A program made the translations under genes and the position numbers. A DNA stretch of 64,000 nt from NCBI GenBank assembly GCA_949825045.1, contig OX463829.1:22042715-22106714 (forward strand), in the 5' to 3' direction. The first letter of the stretch is position 1, and every line of letters starts with the position of its first letter. Positions 1 to 10,748 of this stretch are shown here, piece after piece. Under the pieces are notes generated by a model. The model made no database searches. It was given only the letters and a program-made list of their open reading frames with translations, and was not told the DNA's origin. The stretch is from Argyresthia goedartella. Lineage: Eukaryota > Arthropoda > Insecta > Lepidoptera > Argyresthiidae.

Positions 1-298
1 CAAGATTACTTAAATGACGGGACTGGGTGGGGTTAATTCTTAATTTCAACTAATAATTCTCAACACAGAAATTGCTGTTAATAATTTTGTAATTATTTAT
101 TCCTGCTTATTAATCATATATATTTTTTCATGTTTGTATTAGTTAAGCATAACCTATTTTAAAAGAGGTCTAAAAATCAATCTGTGCGAGTTTCTACGCC
201 CTTCTCCTCCCACAGTGGTCCAATGTAGAGAAGAGGCAAAAAATAACGTTTTCTAAGTTTATGTAAATATCTACAGTAATAAAGTACTTTGACTTTGA
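1..298 (+). repeat. Dispersed repeat, probable LINE 3' tail
   Basis: This copy ends in an AATAAA-like stretch followed by tandem CTTTGA units, which is how many non-LTR 3' ends look. Nearly the same sequence lies reversed at 5648-5947, and its terminal part recurs at about 47282-47345 (minus). No coding region is visible. The window edge may cut its 5' side. Family assignment is inference. Confidence 0.6.
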
Positions 299-737
299 CT
301 TTGAAAGACAGACTTGACGAAACTATAAGGGTTCCTTGTTTCTCTAAGGAACCCTAAAAAGGGTTTACTGTAAAATTAAAATAAGTTTTGTTTAAGAATA
401 AAAACTAATTTTTAGTACTTTTTTAGTAATTGCTGTTTTTAACAATATTTGGTTTCCAAAACAAAATGATTTTAATATATAGTCCATATTAAGATTATTT
501 TGTTTTGGATTTGGATTAACTTTCAAAATACAGCAATAATAAGTTTTTTTCTAAAACACTTTTGGTGTATTAATGATTTTAAAATCGGTCGGTAGAGGGA
601 TAAATCGCAAAAACCAAATAGAACGAAGTTACGTTATGTCAAGATCACCTAGATCTCTAGGTGTTAGCGCCTACGGAAGTATTTTTTCAACGATTTTTTT
701 GAGGAAGGAATCCATTACTTGGTAAATGGTAATAAAC
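299..737. other. AT-rich, no recognisable feature
   Basis: No coding potential, RNA structure or repeat match to other parts of the window was seen here. Confidence 0.4.
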
Positions 738-905
738 GGCCAAGTGCGAGTCTGACTCGCACTTGGCCGCGCACCGAGAATTTCGTACAAAAACACCTAT
801 TTTTTGTGATGTACCTGACTACAAATTTACGGCTTTCACATTATTTCCTTCACTTGTGCTAGAAGATTAGTTAGTAGTTTTAATAACGTAACTAACCTTG
901 GAAGA
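738..905 (+). repeat. Lepidopteran GTGCGAGTC-type dispersed repeat with perfect hairpin
   Basis: Arms 738-752 and 754-768 are perfect reverse complements separated by one base. The block GTGCGAGTC-N-GACTCGC, followed by CGCACCGA, is the start of a repeat family also seen at 5126-5560, 7790-7912, 39325-39470, 43155-43385 and 43970-44400. Other copies have a shorter palindrome, so the outer bases of this one were made symmetrical. The right boundary is approximate. Confidence 0.6.
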
Positions 906-1267
906 GCCCTGACTCCTGACGTACAGGTGATAAACCTAACTCAGGTTAAGGAGCCTGATATTATGTGAGAACAAATGTTTGTCAAATAAATAACAGTTTA
1001 ATTTTTTCACACGAAAACAATGTCATGCCATTTTCCGTAGCGAGTGGCAGCGGCACAATTCAGTTATTCATGACTCCATTTTACATAACATGGGCCAAGC
1101 CCAATGCCGCAGCTATTACAAACAAATAATTAGCTAGGTTATGATTCACACAATAAAGATAGAATTGTTAATAATAGAGTTTCGCTGGGATCATTAATGA
1201 CAACGGAAGTACGGCATTTTGATTGTACATAAAAAAATACACATTTTTCTTTTCATTTTACATAAAG

Positions 1268-1342
1268 GCATATACATTGCTTCTGGCCCCACACTAGGAT
1301 ATCGTGTGTCATCGGAACCAGAAACGCGAGATCACAAACAAA
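1268..1342 (-). repeat. SINE tail fragment
   Basis: On the minus strand this reads as the SINE tail found complete at 51567-51765 and 58190-58402: CTGGTT..., a TATCCTAGTGTGGGGCCAGAAG-type block and GCAATGTATATGC. The tRNA-like head is missing. It abuts the 5' side of the reverse-transcriptase remnant at 1341, so the open frame there begins with about a dozen SINE-derived codons. Confidence 0.75.
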
Positions 1343-2745
1343 GTATGGAAGAAGGCACATGTCATCCCTTTGCCTAAAACATCCAATCCTTCCTCCTTCA
1401 AAGAGTTTCGTCCCATCTCCATCCTACCGCTCCTTTCCAAAGTTCTTGAATCCGTTGTCCATACCCAGTTCTCTTCCTATCTATCCAGAAATAATTTGAT
1501 CAACCGCTTCCAATCCGGCTTCAGGTCAGGTCACAGCACCGCAACGGCTTTGTTAAAGGTCACGGATGATATGGATAACAAACAGCTTTCTGTGCTAGCA
1601 CTGCTTGACTTCAGTAGCGCCTTCAACTGTGTTGATTTTGACATTCTCACTCAAATATTAAGGTCCCTTAATGTCTCGTCTCGCTCGGCCTGCTGGTTTG
1701 ACTCTTTTCTTAGAGATCGCCAGCAGCGCATAAGGTCTGAGGAGACCTTTACTGAGTGGTGCGATCTTTTGGCGGGAGTTCCTCAGGGTGGTATTCTTTC
1801 CCCTCTCTTATTCTCTGTCTTCATCAACTCCATCTCCGATGTTATCTCCTCCCCATATCATCTCTATGCTGATGATCTTCAGATTTATCGTCATTTCCTC
1901 TTTAGTGATGTGAGCCTGGCTATAGACACACTAAACGCTGACCTAGAGAACATCAGAACCTGGGCTTTGTCATACGGATTGCTGGTAAGCCCCAGTAAGT
2001 CCCAGGCGATTATTATAGGTACCAGACATTCTTTAAACGTATTACAACAATTGTTACTTTAATCGTCTACAGTGACAAGGCCAAAAACCTGGGTTTCATG
2101 TTTGATAGACAACTCTCCTGGACTAACCATGTCAGCGAGGTACTGACCTCGCTGACATGGTTTTAGTAGGCGCGTCTTTGCCACCTTTCACTCACTAAAA
2201 CGGCTTCTGAACTTTCTGCCCCATCAAACAAAAATTACTCTTGCTCAATCTCTTCCTCTCCCCTTGATCGATTATGCCGATGTTTGTTGGGCTAGCGCCA
2301 ACGAAGAGCAACTGAACAGACTCGAGCGACTTCTAATCTCGGGATTCGGTTTATCTTCGGACTGCGCAAGTTGGACCACGTCTCGCAGTATCGCAAGGAG
2401 TTAAAATGGCTGCCGATCCATCTTCGTCGGGACACACACATCCTCACTCTTCTATTCAACATCTTAACCAACTCTCGTTACCCTAGCTTTCTCCTTGAGC
2501 CTTTCAATTTCTCTCTTCGGCTCGTCCACGTAGAACTCACACGGCTTCTCTGCCCTCTATGCCTCATCACAACACCGTCGCATACGTTTTCATATGTTTT
2601 CATATGAAAACGGCATATGTTTTCGATTGCGGGCGGTCACTCTTTGGAACTCGCTTCCCTACACTATCAGAGATAGTCCATCTCGGCCCGTCTTTAAGAA
2701 TCGTTTGAAGGAGCATTATCTTTCTCTATCCTAGATTTGAGCTTT
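1341..2745 (+). pseudogene. Non-LTR retrotransposon RT remnant (CR1/L2-like)
   Basis: The first 720 bases are open and carry reverse transcriptase blocks in order: FRPISILPLLSKVLE, the motif A region LLDFSSAFNCVD, motif B GVPQGGILSPLLF, and the catalytic YADD in YHLYADDLQIY. The frame breaks near 2062, but homologous coding continues in shifted frames, for example RVFATFHSLKRLL at about 2167 and RAVTLWNSLP at about 2634, to the element's C-terminus near 2730. Stops, frameshifts and two inserted palindromes show it is dead. The 5' part, including any endonuclease, is absent. A minus-strand relative lies at 19390-19770. CR1/L2-like is my best clade guess; Jockey is an alternative. Confidence 0.8.
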
Positions 2746-3011
2746 GTATATATTAGTTTATTTAGGTGTATTTATATTTTTATATAATATTTATGTACTT
2801 GTGTATGTAGTGTATCTAGCAGTTAGTTCAATAGTTCAGTAATATATGTATGTATCTTATCAGAGCACACAGGTCTATCCTGTGTATTAAATTATTCTTA
2901 TCAACCTTGGGTTTGCTGGAAGAGATCTCTACTTAGCGATAAGCATGCCTTTGTAGATGTCCTTTCTGTTTATTATATCTTATGTTGTTTTATTGCAATA
3001 AATATATACGA

Positions 3012-3135
3012 AAAACATGTAAACATCCACCAAGACCTGGGGATTTTTTTTTCTTCGTCACCGGCGGGATTAGAACTCGAGATCTCCTGCTTGGGAAACG
3101 CAGCCTCGGCCGCCACACCACAGAGGTCGTCAAAA
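3012..3135 (-). repeat. SINE head fragment (tRNA-derived)
   Basis: The minus strand reads GACGACCTCTGTGG..., a box B-like GAGTTCTAATCCC, then an A-rich run and CCCCAGGTCTTGG. This is the head and linker of the SINE family seen at 51567-51765. The usual tail is missing downstream. Confidence 0.65.
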
Positions 3136-3250
3136 GAAAAGTATCACCTGCCATTGGAGGAAAATGCTGTATTTTTGACGTGAAGATCGCTTACATAAAA
3201 ACTGATTTCCCTTAAAATATTATAAGTAAAAGGTACTTTATATATATGAC

Positions 3251-3621
3251 ACCGTAAGATAGTCAAAACCGTTAGTTGATAAACAAACGCGTTAGTTGAT
3301 CAACTATCCATAGATAGTAAACCAGACCGACAGGGTTTAGAATTTACGTTTCTTTTGTTCTTTCATGTCAAACTAACACGAAGACTATTCGGGGGCTTCG
3401 CTGTGCTCACCTAAGCCTAAGCTACCGCAGTTTTTGCCCTGGTATTTCGTTTGCAATTCAAGTATACACCAGTTTACTATTTAACGGTTTTAAACTTTGG
3501 TTCATCAACTAACGCATCATATAGTAAGCAACACGCTACAGTTTACTATCTGTCGATAGTTGACCAACTAACGAGAAAAAAACGTTAGTTTATCATTTAA
3601 CGATTTTGACAATCTTACGGT
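3251..3621. mobile_element. Fold-back MITE with about 75-bp inverted repeats
   Basis: The left arm starts ACCGTAAGAT and the right arm ends ATCTTACGGT. Both continue inward through AAACGTTAGTTGAT- and CAACTATC-type blocks for roughly 75 bases with few mismatches. The centre (about 3378-3460) holds, on the minus strand, the GCGAAGCGAAGC/GCGGTAGCTTAGG module found in five other places. No transposase is encoded. A solo end matching the arm (GACAATCTTACGGTA) occurs at about 14244-14258. Confidence 0.75.
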
Positions 3622-3657
3622 ATAGGAAATATTATATCAAAAGCACATCAAAGGTGC

Positions 3658-3727
3658 GTTGAATAATCGACAGTACCTACGGTGTATCGAATGTTGAATA
3701 ATCGACAGTACCTACGGTGTATCGAAT
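3658..3727. repeat. Perfect 35-bp tandem duplication
   Basis: Units 3658-3692 and 3693-3727 are identical (GTTGAATAATCGACAG... to ...TATCGAAT), followed by the first bases of a third unit. Perfect identity suggests a recent duplication. Confidence 0.9.
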
Positions 3728-4312
3728 GTTTGCTGTAGCGGTTGTACCCGACTGTACCTACACACCACATTTTAAACTATCTTATCAAAGTGTCTCAAAC
3801 CATCGTAACAAAATGTTAAGGCCCGTTAGACAAAACGCGAGTTAGCGCTAACCTCAGATTAATTATGACATCCCGTACATATTTTCACTGGAAACGTCAA
3901 AGTTGACTGGAGTTTAGTACCAACTCGCGTTTCGTCTGTCTGGCCTAAGGTTCCTAAGAGATCTTTCATAAAAGCTCGAATATCTATAACTTGAAAGAAA
4001 ACTAGGACAAGTAGAAACTTAAACATAATATGGCGACCTTACACTCCTAGTTTATACAAAAACTGTACCTGTTCTTAACCTAGAGAGATAGAGATCGCAA
4101 CACTAATTAAATAATAACGCGTTAAATAACCTCATACACGTAGAGAAGGTCTGAGGGGAAGTTGCACCAACTATGTATTTAACAGGCGGTTATCGTACTA
4201 ACCGAGTTGTTTAAAAATATATGAACACGCCACGAATAAAGCAGAATCAACTTCCACAGGTCCCTCAAACATTCAAGACTAGAGTCTACAATTAGTGTCT
4301 TCTCACGGTGAT

Positions 4313-4715
4313 GAGTTGATGACCTACCCTTGCGAAATATGGACTCTTACTATCAGGATGATGTACAAACTCAGAGCCACACAAAGATCAATGGAAAGGT
4401 CGATGTTCGGAGTATCCCGTCGCGACATGATACGGAACGATCTCGTTCGGCCAACGCACCAAAGTCACCGATGTAGGGAGATGTGTAGCGCGACTCAATT
4501 GGCAATGGGCAGATGGGTCGCTAAAGTTGTGTCCTGGAGGCCCCGTTCAGGAAAGAGAAGAAGACCTGCGGCACGATGGTCCGATGACATCAGGAGTACA
4601 GCCGGCCCGACAAGGACGAGAATGGACGCAGAGCGTACGAATTGGCGGTCAATTGGTGAGGCGTATGTCCAGCAGTGGATAAGAACATGCTGAAGAAGAA
4701 GAAGAAGACTAAGAA
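4313..4715 (+). pseudogene. RTE-type retrotransposon 3' end
   Basis: An open stretch encodes the typical C-terminal tail of RTE-like ORF2 proteins: YPCEIWTLTIRMMYKL, ERSMFGVSRRD, a WRPRSGKRRRP...RWSDDI block and a terminal EAYVQQW. It ends at about 4691 and is followed by a (GAA)n run (about 4690-4710), matching the short simple-repeat tails of RTE elements. Endonuclease and RT core are absent, consistent with 5' truncation. The usual GCE near the start is PCE, and a stretch around PTHQSHRC looks frameshifted. Confidence 0.8.
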
Positions 4716-5125
4716 CTATACTCTTCCAAGGCAGGATTGATGGCCAGAGGGGAAAGAGGTTATCGCGGAGGGGGTAATGTCCCGAACTCCGCCCGAACAC
4801 CACAAAGGCCGTCACCTTTGTCTGAGTGCTGCGCAGATACGCATCGGCTCTGCCTATCGATCTTGCTCACGTTGAAGCTTGCAGTTCTACTTGTTTATTT
4901 AAAATGGCAACGACTGCTTCTTCGTCTCTATGAAAATCTAAAATCCAATAATCCATTTTCAAACTAGATAACTAGCTAGAGAAGTACTGGAGAACTGTGA
5001 CAGTGAACTGAAAAATAACTTCAAAAAACATGTTCAACCTTATCTATCGACATTGACTACTACAACCTCACTGAAAATGGCCATTAAACTTGACTTGTAA
5101 TTGCACTTGTATCTTGATTTTTGCT

Positions 5126-5560
5126 CATGTGTTTTAGGGTTCCGTGCCAAACTTAGTAAGAGGGTCCTTACTAAGCCTCCGCTGTCCGTCCGCCTGTCTG
5201 TCTGTCACCAGGCTGTGTCTCATGAACCTTCATAGTTAGACAGTTGAAATTTTCACAGATGATGTATTTCTGTTGCCGCTATAACAACAAATACTAATAA
5301 CAGAATAAATAAATATACAAAGGGGCTCCCCATTATTTTTGCTCGTTTTTGCTTGATATTGATAACGGCAACAGGTACATGCTTGTAATATTCACTGAAT
5401 ATTGAGTTATATTATTCACTTTAAAAATAAATTATGAAATAAAATATATATATATATATATATATAAGGGGGGCTTCCCATACAACAAACGTTTTTTGCC
5501 GTTAAATATAATGGTACGGAACTCTTCGTGCGCGAGTCTGACTCGCACTTGGCCAGTTTT
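5126..5560 (-). repeat. Two partial copies of the lepidopteran dispersed repeat, with (TA)n
   Basis: 5126-5345 on the minus strand matches the 3' half of the family: GGGAGCCCC, a GCGGCAACAGAAATACATCA-like block, TTTCAACTGTC, GACAGACAGGCGG and a GGAACCCTA end. 5466-5560 matches the 5' half in the same orientation (GGCCAAGTGCGAGTCAGACTC, TTGTATGGGA). A (TA)n tract sits at about 5444-5466 between them. No coding capacity. Confidence 0.7.
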
Positions 5561-5647
5561 TTATTATTAAATGAAGTGATAAAGTCAAGTAAAAACATCT
5601 TTACACTGATTTCGTATAAAATTGGTTCAGGATATCCCCTACCCCCT

Positions 5648-5947
5648 AAATACCAAATACCAATACCAAATGTCTTTATTACTGTAGATATTTACATATA
5701 CTTAGCAATCGTCATTTTTTGCCACTTCTCTACATTGGACCACTGTGGGAGAAGAAGGGCGTAGAAACTCCCACAGATTGATTTTTAGATCTCTTTTTAA
5801 AAATTGCTTATGCTTAACTAATACAAAATATAATATTTAGTCATTATCAAAATTATAAGCAGGAATAAATAATTACAAAATTATTAACAGCAAGGTCTGT
5901 GTTGAGCCAGATTAACCCCATACAGACCCATCATTTAAGTAATCTTG
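5648..5947 (-). repeat. Inverted copy of the 1-298 repeat
   Basis: The minus strand aligns along its length with 1-298: ATTACTTAAATGA, GGGGTTAAT, TTATTCCTGCTTAT, TCAATCTGTG, TTCTACGCCCTTCTTC, then ATGTAAATATCTACAGTAAT. Together the two copies form arms of an inverted repeat spanning nearly 6 kb. Confidence 0.75.
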
Positions 5948-7789
5948 AACATTGTAATATCCCTTTTTCGACAAAGTCGCTTTAACATGGATTTTAAATT
6001 GCCCTAAAATTAATAATAATATTTGTATTATTCGAAATAACGTAAATATTTCTTATTAGTTTTAGTGGGTTATTTTAGGGGTATACCTTATTACCTTTTT
6101 GTTAAAAAGTGAGTTTCTATCCAACCAGCAGTTGGTTATTCGTGAAATCGGTCTTCTTATTCCTTGAACCGTATTAGTTACAATAACATGAGTAAAATTA
6201 TTAAACCACTTTGTTAAGAAATTATTGTATATTATGATTATGACGCATTAATTTATAATATTGAATTCATCACCTCGTAGCTTTCCGTTTGTAGTAAAAT
6301 GAGTTAAATACGCAAATCATATTATATCAACATATAATATTGCAGGAGTAAATACAAATAAAAACTAATTAAACTAATTAAAAAAGTGTATTTGAAAATG
6401 GAATCTACGGTTACCACAAAAGAGCTGTTGAATTCAAGGTTGTCAGTTTAGTGCCTTAATTAGTTGTTTTTGATACCTGAAGAATCACACTGAATGCCAC
6501 ACCAGTTTGTAGAGGTTCAGACGATATTATATTTGCGTACTCGCCCCTTACTGACTCTTATTCCTGAAATATTTATTTCACCGTTACCTCCATTCGTAAA
6601 CCGACTAATCATGTAATTCTCTCGACACATACCACTCTCCCGGCGCACTATAGCATTTTGTAATAAACTGCGAACTTTACTCCATCGTAAACACCCAAGT
6701 TTCATGAACAAGGAAGTGGTGAAGTGCGAGGATTACCTCACGACCCTGCCTCTTGTCCACCGATCATATCTGCAGTTCACGAGCACCCATTAAATAAAAG
6801 CTCCTCCGACACACAACTAGATCTATCTGTATTGTTGTTTTGTAAATATGACGAATAGAAAAATATGTTAAGAGATACCGAGCGAGAGTTGGGACTGGAA
6901 TGTTGCGAATTGCAAATCAGATGGGCACGTTTTCAAGAGATTCCGTGGCAGGGAGCGCTAAAGACGATGTGGTATGGCGGAGTGACCAAGTGATAAAAAA
7001 TATGTGTGTAAACTTAAAATTTCAGACAAGTTTGACAACAAGTTCGGTTCTTCAGAATGATAACTTTAGATACTAGGCTAATTGAGTTTGAACTCAAAGC
7101 GAACCTTCAGCTATGTTCTAAGTTATCTACCACATTCTGTCATGTACCCAAGAGGAGTATATACAGGTTGTAACAGAAACAATTTTTAAGGGGTTATTGA
7201 GGAAGTCATTCTGCACAATTTTCACATGAAATCGACGTTCACGTCTCCATATATGTATAACAATCAGCTGGGCGCCCGGCCCAGATTGTAAGGCGACGTG
7301 AGATAAGGGCGCTCTGATCAAGTCGACTAACAACACTTTAAAATATGAGTACACCTTTCTGTGAGACTCACGCATACAGGTACTAAACCCCAGAAACTTG
7401 GGGCATCTCGATGCCATTCATTCGTAAACATGCAAACTGGCTAAAATAGCCGCAGATATGTACCTCTGCGACCCGGTATGGAAATATTTATATCGGTTAT
7501 GTTCCATACAAACGTAAATAAAGCAAAAAATAAGTTTTATTTTATTTTTTGGACCCAGAACTTTATTTTTATTTTTTGGACCCAGAACCGTGGACCCAGA
7601 ACTTTAAGATTGAACAACCGATAAAGACCTGCGCCACTACAAGCATGTGACAAGCCGCGAAATCTAGGATCATATTTGAATCAATATCGAGGGGAATATC
7701 AAAACGCGTCAGTTTTATGAGGGCTCCTTTAATTAATGAAATCTCGTGTAGTTCATTATTTGTTGCTATATCGGCGACAGAAACATTTT
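5948..7789. other. No recognisable gene
   Basis: Short open frames exist here, for example minus 6517-6711 and minus 7127-7417, but none has a recognised domain or convincing splice context. A short triplication of GGACCCAGAAC lies at about 7551-7605. Confidence 0.35.
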
Positions 7790-7912
7790 TGAAAATTTCA
7801 ACTCTACCTATTACGGTTTATGAGATACAGCCCGCTGACGGACGGACGAACGGACAGCAGAGGCTTAGAAATTAGGTTCCGGTTGGCAACCTTCGGGTAC
7901 GGAACCCTTAAA
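7790..7912 (+). repeat. Dispersed repeat, 3' part
   Basis: This contains the end of the lepidopteran family: TTTCAACTCTACC, TATGAGATACAGCC, GACGGACGGACGAACGGACAG, a GGTTCCGGTTGGCAACC variant, and TTCGGGTACGGAACCCT. The 5' half is missing. Confidence 0.75.
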
Positions 7913-7977
7913 AGTGACGTGTATATATATTTGAAACTATCTAGAGCAATAAATAAATTTTAACTTCGACTTGCGAC

Positions 7978-8247
7978 ATGGACAAGTGCCTCAACAACAG
8001 ACTGCCCGACGTCAACAGACTAGACCGCATCCACGATCCGGTGACGAGGCATTGGGAAACTAACGACACCGATGGACTATCGGCGGAGAAGCGACCAGGG
8101 GCGATGCTCGATAGCCACATCACGACCCGCCGGGCCGACCCGGGTCACGACCAAACGGTCGGAGCTGATGGTATCCCGACCCACCAATTAGGCAGTGGCT
8201 TGTTTGTCAGCCGTTTGTTTATGGTGCTGGCATGTGTGGGCTTGTGA
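7978..8247 (+). CDS. Unassigned GC-rich open frame (hypothetical)
   Basis: An 89-codon open frame starts at an ATG in CGACATGGACAAG. It is clearly more GC-rich and basic/acidic-rich than its AT-rich surroundings (for example HDPVTRHWETNDTDG). The opposite strand is also open over part of it, so coding is not secure on either strand. I recognise no family. It lies just beyond the dispersed repeat and downstream of the gene D exons, in opposite orientation. It could be a retroelement scrap or an exon of an unknown gene. Confidence 0.2.
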   Translation: MDKCLNNRLPDVNRLDRIHDPVTRHWETNDTDGLSAEKRPGAMLDSHITTRRADPGHDQTVGADGIPTHQLGSGLFVSRLFMVLACVGL

Positions 8248-8929
8248 CAGTGTTAGTACTTGAGTCTGTAGTATCACACAAATTATACACATGATCTATG
8301 GACATGACAGGAGTCATCCAAACAGTTGTTGTATGATTAAGGCCAATACTATTTACTTACTGATACGTATACGAATATTATATTACCAATTAAAAGGTCA
8401 TATAACCACCTATTAATTCGAGAACAAACAGTTTGGAGATATTTTCAAATCTAAAAACTTTAAATCAATACATAACAATGATGAAGAAAAAAACGCCCCA
8501 GATTGGCAAGCTGATTCACAAATCGCAGAAACTTGAAAGGTCACCGAATTTGTTTCAGCAAAACGGTCTTAGAGTTGGCTACGATCAAAAATATCAATTA
8601 ACTCGCTGCTGATTTGTACTTGTTGCCAATTTTTCCATTGAGGTATCTTTCAAATCACATCATCAATATCAAGGTTATCGTAAACTAAGTAACAAAGTCT
8701 ATTCATTTCTAGTGCATTATTCTTCATCTGACATAATCATGATCTGGGATTGCTGAGTTTTGCCCTATACTCGTCTTGTGCCCACAGTTCTTTGGGGCAC
8801 CCAGTATGTAAAGTTTCATTTAAATGCTTGCTAAAGTTCCAACTTGTGAACGCTGTGTTGGTTTGCACGAATTTGGAAAACCTTGGCAAGCAAATTAATC
8901 ACAGCAATGCTACACTAATGTGGGCTTAC

Positions 8930-9607
8930 GTTGTCGTGATTCCTTCGGTCGTCAGCTCCGTGGACCTCGCAGGGCCCGTTCATCTTCACATCCATCGCGT
9001 AGGAGTCGATCGGAGCGCCTTCCGAGGGAATAGCCTTGTTCGTCTGGTAAAAGATCGGCCGATTGGGTCTAGAGGCGTGAGCGCAGATATACGGCTATAA
9101 ATACAACATAATAATATTTGTGATTGAGATCGGTCAAAATCTTTCATCTTTCATTTGCCTTAATTGATGATCAACCCATCCGCAAACGTATCTATTTTAT
9201 GCCCATCAGTGGACTAATTCAATTTTGTTTTGGGGAATTATTACAATTTAAGCGAATGTAAGGTCAAAGGTCAAAGGGCCTAATACCAATTAATCGATCC
9301 TCAAAGACTTCCAATTACGAACTGAGTCTACGTGGTGGGGTATGCCTCTAGCTTGCTGTTAACAATTCAGCGGGGATATTCATAGGTCTAATTTATATAA
9401 ACAGATTAACTCACTTTACATCCATATCCTGCGGGTATGGGCGAGGTTGGCGGCGGCGGGGGGGAGGGGAAGCTCTTCAGGATCTTACGCAGTTTTTCGC
9501 TGGTCTTGATGCAGCCGCAGGGCCGCCGGCTGCCGGTGGCCTCTTCAGGTTGCAGCACTAGCAGCTTCGCGGCGTCTTCAGACTCCATAGGGTGCGGCCG
9601 GTTTTCG
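8930..9607 (-). CDS. Two N-terminal exons of an unrecognised gene (gene D)
   Basis: Exon 1 is 9607-9415. It follows a TCTTCCAG acceptor, has an ATG at 9588 (CCCTATGGAG), encodes 58 codons and ends at AAA|GTGAGT. Exon 2 is 9094-8930. It follows a TTTATAG acceptor, encodes exactly 55 codons and ends at AAC|GTAAGC. All junctions are phase 0, so the two join without a frameshift. The first exon gives MESEDAAKLLVLQPEE, a Cys pair (PCGC), a basic TSEKLRKILKSF and a six-residue Pro run. The second gives YICAHASRPNRPIFYQ, SEGAPIDSYAMDVKMNG and a polar end. Upstream there must be a 5' UTR exon; downstream exons were not found and may lie outside the window. No signal peptide or membrane segment is visible. 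Function unknown. Base composition is far more GC-rich than flanking DNA, as expected for a host exon. Confidence 0.6.
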
Positions 9608-10423
9608 CTGGAAGATTAGTGTCAAACGTGGTTCTTCCTATTACATACCTAGATATGACCACACCTTTTCTGTGATCTAAGGATATGAGTATTATGATGT
9701 ACTTAAGATAAATTACTTATCCTATTGGGAATACAGTCGTAATACTCTATAGGATAGGTTGTAGGAATAAACAAAGTTTTATACGCTACCACCATAAAGT
9801 TCTAGTGACGTAGTAGTGGGTGACGAATTTATTTTTGGTTAGACAAATTTAGGTAATACAGAGGAAACTTACATAAGACTTTGCATTCGAGCAAGGCATA
9901 CAATCATAATATAATACATGCAATCAGTCATATGGTTCCAGGAAACCTAAAAAAACATAACCTAGATGCTGTGGTGGGGCATCTGTTGTAGAAATCGAAG
10001 ACTGGGTTTGCAGAGCTGATGATTATAAGAAACACGAAGAATTTGACGAATACAAACAAATAAATACATGAATAAATAGAATGGACAAGTTTGTCACACG
10101 CGTAGCTCCAGGCTACCGTCAAAAATCAAAACAAATCAAGCCTTCAACATGTCTGAGTTGTCAGTGTCCATGCAAAAAGGATACTTTCATTAGCAAATAT
10201 TTGCCTACAAATCTGTACGGGCGACCTTTGAGGTGTTTGTTGCCCGTGGTCTCTCTTGTAGTCTCTCTATCTGATGTTACCCCACCAATTTGAAATACCG
10301 AAGCTTTGAATAATTATGCACGCTTTTTCTCAGATGGGGTGCCAGAGGCACAACTTCACATAATACAGCGTGTTTGGTGCATCGTTGCCAAATTAAAATG
10401 GCGGATAGAATGTCATTTGCTAT
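9608..10423. other. No recognisable feature
   Basis: AT-rich sequence upstream of gene D exon 1, probably intronic to that gene. Short open frames here show no domain. Confidence 0.3.
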
Positions 10424-10748
10424 GGCAACAAATATAATGACCACCAAAATATTTTTTTCCTAACCAAAATGGCTAAATGACCTCCAAAAGTTGCAGAAAA
10501 TATCAGGGCAAAATACTGCGGTAGCTTAGGTGAGCGAAGCGAAGTCCCCTTTATCCTTCGTGTTAGGTTGAACATGTAAGAACAACAAAAAATACTTAAA
10601 ACATAAACTTAAGTACACAAAACATAAAAAGAAGTTTGGTGATCATTTATCCAAACACAATTTGGTGGACATCCATCCATTTTGGTAGTCATTTCGAATT
10701 TATTGGTAGTAAAATAGGTGCATTTTTGGTAATCGTTTAAACCAAGCC
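10424..10748 (+). repeat. Dispersed repeat carrying the GCGAAGCGAAG module
   Basis: This 325-bp copy runs from GCAACAAATATAATGACC through CAGGGCAAAATACTGCGG, TAGCTTAGGTGAGCGAAGCG, CCTTCGTGTTAGG and TGAACATGTAAGAACAAC to GGTAATCGTTTAAAC. The reverse complement is present nearly full length at 59203-59545, which defines the family's extent. It has no ORF and no evident terminal inverted repeats. Confidence 0.75.

Noticed and set aside
7127..7417. 96-codon minus-strand open frame
   Set aside because: No domain, no splice context and ordinary composition for unassigned repeat-rich DNA.
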